DNA of 8,519 nt. Origin: DASZGI01 sp035938995. Its GTDB lineage: Bacteria; Actinomycetota; Actinomycetes; Streptomycetales; Catenulisporaceae. A program made the translations under genes and the position numbers. Location: the NCBI RefSeq assembly GCF_035938995.1, contig NZ_DASZGI010000121.1, forward strand, positions 1 through 8,519, written 5' to 3'. This document shows, piece by piece, positions 4,201 through 8,519 of this stretch. The notes below the pieces were generated by a model, which ran no database searches, was not told where the DNA came from, and saw only the letters and a program-made list of their open reading frames with translations. Position 1 is the first letter of the stretch. Every line of letters starts with the position of its first letter.

Positions 4201-6996
4201 ATGAACGCTCGCCCGCTGCCGCCACTGCGCGGTCGCGGCGCGCAGCTCGCCGCCGTACACGGGCACCTCGAGCGAGCCTGCACAGGTCTGGGCTCCGTCG
4301 TGGTGATCGAGGGCGCGGCCGGGCTCGGGAAGACCTCGCTGCTGCGCGCCGCCGAACAAGCCGCCGGTGACCTGGCGTTTCACAGCGGGCGGGGCACCGC
4401 GGACCCGATCGACGCAGTTGTGGATCTCGCGGTGCTGCTCGAGGCCCTGTTCGACGGCGAGAAGCCGCTGCTCGACCGGTCGGCCCTCAGCACCACGCAC
4501 GCATCCCCCGAACAGCGCTTCTGGCGGCTTTACGACATCCAGGCGCTGCTCGAACAGGCAGCGCTCGGCGGGCCGCTGCTCATCTGCCTGGACGACCTGC
4601 AGTGGGCTGACAACGGCACAGCGGCCGCGCTGCGTGCGCTGCCGCGACGACTCAGGGACCTGCCCGTCGTCTGGCTTCTCGCCACGCGGCCCGGCCAGGG
4701 CTCCCCCGCGGTCCGCGCCGCACTCGCTGGGCTCGCCGACGGCGGAGCGGAAGTGCTGCGGCTCGAGCCGCTGGACGATCAGGCGGTCACGCAGATCGTC
4801 GCCGACATCCTGCACGCCGAACCGGACCGGCGGCTGCTCTCCAGCGCGCAACGCACCGAAGGCAACCCGTTCCTGCTCGTCGAGTTCGTGCGCGGCATCG
4901 AGCAGGAAGGCATCATCGCCGTCGAGTCCGGTCGTGCGCGGTTGCTCGACGAGCGTCTGCCCGGCCGGGTCAGCGACGATATGCGGCGGCGGCTGGCCCG
5001 CTTGTCGGACCCTGCGATACGCGTCGCGACCGGTGCGGCGTCGCTGGGCCGCCGCCTGTGCGTGCCCGACCTCGCGGCGATCAGCGGGTACTCGGTGCCG
5101 GAACTGGTGATCCCGATCCGCGAACTGGTGCAGGCGGGGATCCTGACGGAGTGTCATGAGCGGCTCGAGTTCGGGCACGACCTGATCCGCGCGGCGGTGC
5201 GCGCCGAAACCCCAGCCGCGGTGCGCCGCGCCATGGATCGCCAAGGCGCCGAGGTGCTGCTGGCCCGCGGCGCGCTGCCCGTCGAGGTCGCCACCCAGCT
5301 CGCCGCCAGCGCCGAGCCCGGCGACGACGTCGCCACCGCCACGCTGCTCAAGGCGGCCGAAGCACTCAGCACGACCGATCCCGAGGCCGCGGCGAACCTC
5401 GCCGACCGGGGCCTGCGCCTGATCGTGGGCGAGCATCCGCTGCGCGGGCCGCTCGTCGCCCGGCGGGTCCTTTCCCTGTTCGCGGCCGGCCTGGGCAAGC
5501 AGGCCGAGCAGTTCGCCGACATGGCGCTGCGCCAGGCGCTGCCGCCCGAGCAGGAGGCCGAGGTCCGGTTGAGCATCGCGAGCATGTTCGACCTCGCAGC
5601 CGACGTCCGCGCCGATAACGCACGCGCCGGGCTCGCGCTGCCCGACGTTTCGGCCGACGCGCGCTCCTGGCTCGCCGCGCTGCTGTTCCACAACCTCGTC
5701 GTCGCCGGACGAACCGATGACGCGTTGAACGCCGTCGACGCACTGCACCGGATCGTCGAGAGCGACACCGCCCGGGAAGGCCGCTTCGCGTTCGAACTCG
5801 CCCACGCGGGACTGGACTACCAACTCTTCCACTTCGAATCGGCGCTGCGCCGCCTGGACGTCGCCGCCCGCATCGGGACCTCGGCGGACGTGAGCAGGCA
5901 ACTCGCGGATTATTTCCGCAGCTGGCCGCTGCTGGCGTTGGATGAGTTCGAGGCGGCGGACACCGCGGCGGACGAGGGGATCGCCGCCGCGACCCGCGAC
6001 CGGCAGAACTGGGCGCTGCACATCTTCGAGACCTGGAAGGGTCTGCAAGCGCTCGAAACCGGACGTCTGACCGAGGCGGCCACCGCGCTGGAGGGCAGAT
6101 ATCAGCCAGGCGAGGCGGACCGCATCGTCAGCGTGATCAACGCGGCCGCACTCGCCGGGCTCGGGCGTGTGCGAGTCCGGACTGGAGACACCCGCGGCGC
6201 ACGAGAGGTCGCCGGGATGTGCCGTGTGGTCGCGACAGTGACCGCCCCCGGCCCACGACGACACGCCACCTGGTTCCTCGCTTCGCTCGCCATGGCCTCC
6301 GGCAACGCGCAGGAGGCACACGAGCACCTGTGCGGACGGGGCGCGGACGAACGACTCGCGATCTTCCCGCTGTTCCCGCACGACGTGGGAATCGACCCCG
6401 AACTCGTCCGCATCGCGATCGCGGCGGGCGACGACGAACTCGTCTCCCGCGCCCTCGCGGTCGCCGAGCAACGCAGCGAGCGAAATCCCCGGGTGCGCAG
6501 CCATGCCGCGACCGCCGCGCACGCGCGCGGCCTCGTTCACCACGACGCGAGCGAACTCGAGTCCGCTGTGCGCACCCTGCGCGAGGTGCCGCGCCCGCTC
6601 GCCTTAGCCTCGGCGCTTGAGGACCTCGGCAGAACGCGGCTCGACGCCGGCGCCACTGCCGCCGCCGTCGATGCCTTCGATCAGGCACTGGCGCTCAGTT
6701 CCGCACACGGCGCGGCGTGGGACGCGGCGCGCATCCGCCGTCGGCTGCGCCGGCTCGGCGTGCGCCGCCGCCTCGTCGCTCCCACCGGCCCGAGCAGCGG
6801 GTGGCCCGCGCTTACCCCGGTCGAGCGTCAGGTCGCCGACCTGGTCATCGAGGGCCGCACGAACCGCGAGATCGCGGAGCAGCTGTTCGTCTCGCCGCAC
6901 ACGGTGAACGCCCACATGCGCCGCATCTTCGAGAAGTTGCAGGTCAGGTCTCGGGTGGAGCTGGTCAAGAGGGCGGGGCGCGGGCAGGGCGGATAA
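4201..6996 (+). CDS. LAL-family transcriptional regulator: P-loop ATPase with C-terminal LuxR HTH
   Basis: This complete 931-residue protein has the usual LAL size. It is a cytosolic ATP-dependent transcription factor in which a STAND-type ATPase senses a ligand or partner and controls DNA binding. The N-terminal module starts PLRGRGAQL (8-16). It has Walker A GAAGLGKTS (38-46, Lys44), Walker B LLICLDD (126-132) followed by QWAD, and the downstream TEGNPF (219-224) and FGHDLIRAAV (324-333) motifs typical of the family. A long Ala/Leu-rich helical middle (about 340-860) is probably TPR-like. The LuxR/GerE HTH is at 871-925, with the conserved pattern LTPVE, GRTNREIA, VSPHTVNAH and IFEKL. The ATG at 4201 lacks a ribosome binding site but puts the LRGR motif near the N-terminus, as in homologues. 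A second LAL gene follows closely on the same strand. The target genes are unknown; control of the neighbouring hydrolases is only a guess from proximity. Confidence 0.92.
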   Translation: MNARPLPPLRGRGAQLAAVHGHLERACTGLGSVVVIEGAAGLGKTSLLRAAEQAAGDLAFHSGRGTADPIDAVVDLAVLLEALFDGEKPLLDRSALSTTHASPEQRFWRLYDIQALLEQAALGGPLLICLDDLQWADNGTAAALRALPRRLRDLPVVWLLATRPGQGSPAVRAALAGLADGGAEVLRLEPLDDQAVTQIVADILHAEPDRRLLSSAQRTEGNPFLLVEFVRGIEQEGIIAVESGRARLLDERLPGRVSDDMRRRLARLSDPAIRVATGAASLGRRLCVPDLAAISGYSVPELVIPIRELVQAGILTECHERLEFGHDLIRAAVRAETPAAVRRAMDRQGAEVLLARGALPVEVATQLAASAEPGDDVATATLLKAAEALSTTDPEAAANLADRGLRLIVGEHPLRGPLVARRVLSLFAAGLGKQAEQFADMALRQALPPEQEAEVRLSIASMFDLAADVRADNARAGLALPDVSADARSWLAALLFHNLVVAGRTDDALNAVDALHRIVESDTAREGRFAFELAHAGLDYQLFHFESALRRLDVAARIGTSADVSRQLADYFRSWPLLALDEFEAADTAADEGIAAATRDRQNWALHIFETWKGLQALETGRLTEAATALEGRYQPGEADRIVSVINAAALAGLGRVRVRTGDTRGAREVAGMCRVVATVTAPGPRRHATWFLASLAMASGNAQEAHEHLCGRGADERLAIFPLFPHDVGIDPELVRIAIAAGDDELVSRALAVAEQRSERNPRVRSHAATAAHARGLVHHDASELESAVRTLREVPRPLALASALEDLGRTRLDAGATAAAVDAFDQALALSSAHGAAWDAARIRRRLRRLGVRRRLVAPTGPSSGWPALTPVERQVADLVIEGRTNREIAEQLFVSPHTVNAHMRRIFEKLQVRSRVELVKRAGRGQGG

Positions 6997-7086
6997 CGGA
7001 TCGCATGGATGCGCGATGTGGTGTGTCCGGCCGCGCAGCACGATCCACTGGGAGTGTCGGATCGTCCAGGTGAGGATCGGTGGTCG

Positions 7087-8519
7087 ATGTTCGGGCCGCT
7101 GCGTGGCCGAAGCGAGCAGATGGAGCGCACGCTCGCGCTCGTACGTACCGCTTGCCAGCATGGCAGCGGCGGGGTGCTCCTGGTCACCGGCCCTGCGGGC
7201 ATCGGCAAGACGGCCCTGGTCACCGAGGTGCGTCGGCAGTCCGTGGCGCTCAAGTTGCGAGTCGTCGGCGGCAAGTGCGACGAATTCGAGCAGGTGAGCC
7301 CGGGTGCGCCGGTGATCGCGCTGCTGCGGTCCGGGCGCCGTCCCCTGCTCGACGCCGCTGCGTATGAGCAGCTCGCCGTTGCGGCGAGCGAGCCGCTGCT
7401 GCTCGCCGAACGCATCGCCTCGTGTCTGGAGGCAGCGGCCGCAGCGCAGCCGTTGCTCATCGCGCTCGACGACGTCCAGTGGGCGGACCGCGTCACCCGT
7501 TTCCTTGTGCGCACCCTCGTCTCACGTCTGGTCGGGCTGCCGGTCGTCTGGGTGTTCGCCAGCCGCGAACCCGGGCTCGATGACGATCTCGTCTGTTGCG
7601 ATCCGGTCCGCGTCGAGCGGATCCCGCTGCGTCCGCTGGCCACCCTCGACCTGATCGCCATCGCGCACGACAGGCTGGGCCGAATCCCGGACGCACGCGT
7701 GCGCCGGTACCTCGACGCGGTCGGCGGAAACCCCATGCTGGCGACACATCTCATCGACAATCTCGCCCGCGCGGCGGACTGCGGCGAACCCGACAGCGTG
7801 CCGCTTGAATTCGCCGCGTTGACCGCGCATCGGCTCGCCGCCCTGCCTTCGGCCGCGCGCGAACTGGTCAGTCTGGTGGCCGTGGCAGGACGGGAACTGC
7901 CGACTCACGAAGCGGCCGCGCTGCTGTCCGCCGCGATCGGGGACGAGCCCGACGGCCGTGAGCGCGCATGCGCGCAGGCGGTCGAGGCCGGACTGCTCGC
8001 GGCGAGCGACCTCGCACTCGGTTTCCGGCACGACCTCGTCCGCGAAGCTGTTTGCGCCGCGATCGGCCCCAGCCGAAAGCGCGAGCTTCATCGAAGGCTC
8101 GCAGAGCACTACCTCACCGCGGGAGATGCGTTCCTTGCCGCGTCCCACGCGCGAGCGGCCTGCTCGCCCGGAGACGCGGTGGCCGCGGCGATCCTGATCT
8201 CCGCAGCCGAGGCGCTGACCGGGCTGAACGTCAACGATGCCGGTGAGCTCGCATCTCTCGCCTTCCACAGCCTCCACGTGACGCAACCGGAATGGCTCGA
8301 CCTGAGCCGTCGCTGCCTCGCGGTGCTCTGCCGCACCGAGCGGGCGACCGACTCGATCGCCGTCGCCGACATGATCCGAGCCCAGGCGGACGATCCCGAG
8401 CTCGTCGGCGAGATCGAAACCCGGGTGGCGAGCGCGCTGTGGCTCAGCGGGCGCACCGACGAGCTGCGGGCGCGCGTCGAGCGAACCCTGCGATCGAGCA
8501 CGATCTCCCCCGCGGTCGC
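7087..8519 (+). CDS. Second LAL-type regulator (P-loop ATPase part), 3' end cut by window edge
   Basis: The frame is open from an ATG at 7087 to the window end, giving 477 complete codons and no stop. It resembles the preceding gene: LRGRSEQM (5-12), Walker A GPAGIGKT (35-42, Lys41), Walker B LLIALDD (123-129) followed by VQWAD, VGGNPM (212-217) and FRHDLVREAV (313-322), then Ala-rich helical sequence. These mark a LAL-type ATPase. A C-terminal LuxR HTH is expected beyond the edge but is not seen. The start is uncertain. From 7087, GAGG lies 11 bases away. An in-frame ATG at 7009, only 12 bases after the upstream stop codon, would add 26 residues, and an in-frame GTG at 7054 is also possible. 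I prefer 7087 because the LRGR motif then sits at the usual distance from the N-terminus. The short gap and lack of a terminator suggest co-transcription with the first LAL gene. Confidence 0.88.
   Translation, partial: MFGPLRGRSEQMERTLALVRTACQHGSGGVLLVTGPAGIGKTALVTEVRRQSVALKLRVVGGKCDEFEQVSPGAPVIALLRSGRRPLLDAAAYEQLAVAASEPLLLAERIASCLEAAAAAQPLLIALDDVQWADRVTRFLVRTLVSRLVGLPVVWVFASREPGLDDDLVCCDPVRVERIPLRPLATLDLIAIAHDRLGRIPDARVRRYLDAVGGNPMLATHLIDNLARAADCGEPDSVPLEFAALTAHRLAALPSAARELVSLVAVAGRELPTHEAAALLSAAIGDEPDGRERACAQAVEAGLLAASDLALGFRHDLVREAVCAAIGPSRKRELHRRLAEHYLTAGDAFLAASHARAACSPGDAVAAAILISAAEALTGLNVNDAGELASLAFHSLHVTQPEWLDLSRRCLAVLCRTERATDSIAVADMIRAQADDPELVGEIETRVASALWLSGRTDELRARVERTLRSSTISPAV

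Noticed and set aside
3940..6543. 867-codon open frame on the minus strand, antisense to the first LAL gene
   Set aside because: The plus-strand frame has clear Walker and LuxR motifs. The antisense frame is low-complexity, rich in Arg, Gly and Gln, without recognisable domains, and overlaps the chitinase end. Long antisense frames are a usual by-product of GC-biased third positions.

Overview
The window comes from a high-GC actinomycete. Coding sequences have strongly G/C-biased third positions, secreted proteins carry long Ala-rich signal peptides, terminators are GC-rich hairpins without U-tracts, and large LuxR-type ATPases (LAL family) are present. Streptomycetales or Catenulisporales would fit, but the sequence alone does not settle the genus. 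The content suggests a soil saprophyte degrading plant and fungal or arthropod polymers.

Layout. (1) Positions 1-1130, minus strand: the N-terminal 376 codons of a secreted GH54 alpha-L-arabinofuranosidase, cut by the window edge. (2) Positions 1131-2482: a 1.35-kb mostly non-coding divergent region. It holds an AT-rich patch with a good sigma-70-like promoter facing GH54 (1537-1565), several perfect dyads, and one possible small minus-strand gene (1857-2129) with a dyad upstream and a hairpin downstream. It ends with a promoter (2253-2282) and a perfect 9-bp-arm palindrome (2298-2318) in front of the next gene. (3) Positions 2483-3985, plus strand: a 500-residue secreted GH18 chitinase with a C-terminal three-repeat ricin-type beta-trefoil (CBM13-like), closed by a perfect 14-bp-stem terminator (4033-4066). 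(4) Positions 4201-6996, plus strand: a complete 931-residue LAL regulator with an N-terminal P-loop ATPase and a C-terminal LuxR HTH. (5) Positions 7087 (or 7009) to the window end, plus strand: a second, tandem LAL-type ATPase. It stays open to the edge, so its C-terminus is outside.

How they may work together. The two hydrolases act outside the cell on different polymers: arabinose side chains of hemicellulose or arabinan, and chitin. They are divergently placed around a shared control region. The palindrome just downstream of the predicted chitinase start point looks like a repressor site. The two LAL proteins are probably co-transcribed signal-responsive regulators; whether they control the hydrolases cannot be read from the sequence. 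I found no mobile element, CRISPR array, RNA gene or clearly new multi-gene system. The most unusual items are the regulatory dyads, the small minus-strand gene candidate, and the tandem LAL pair.
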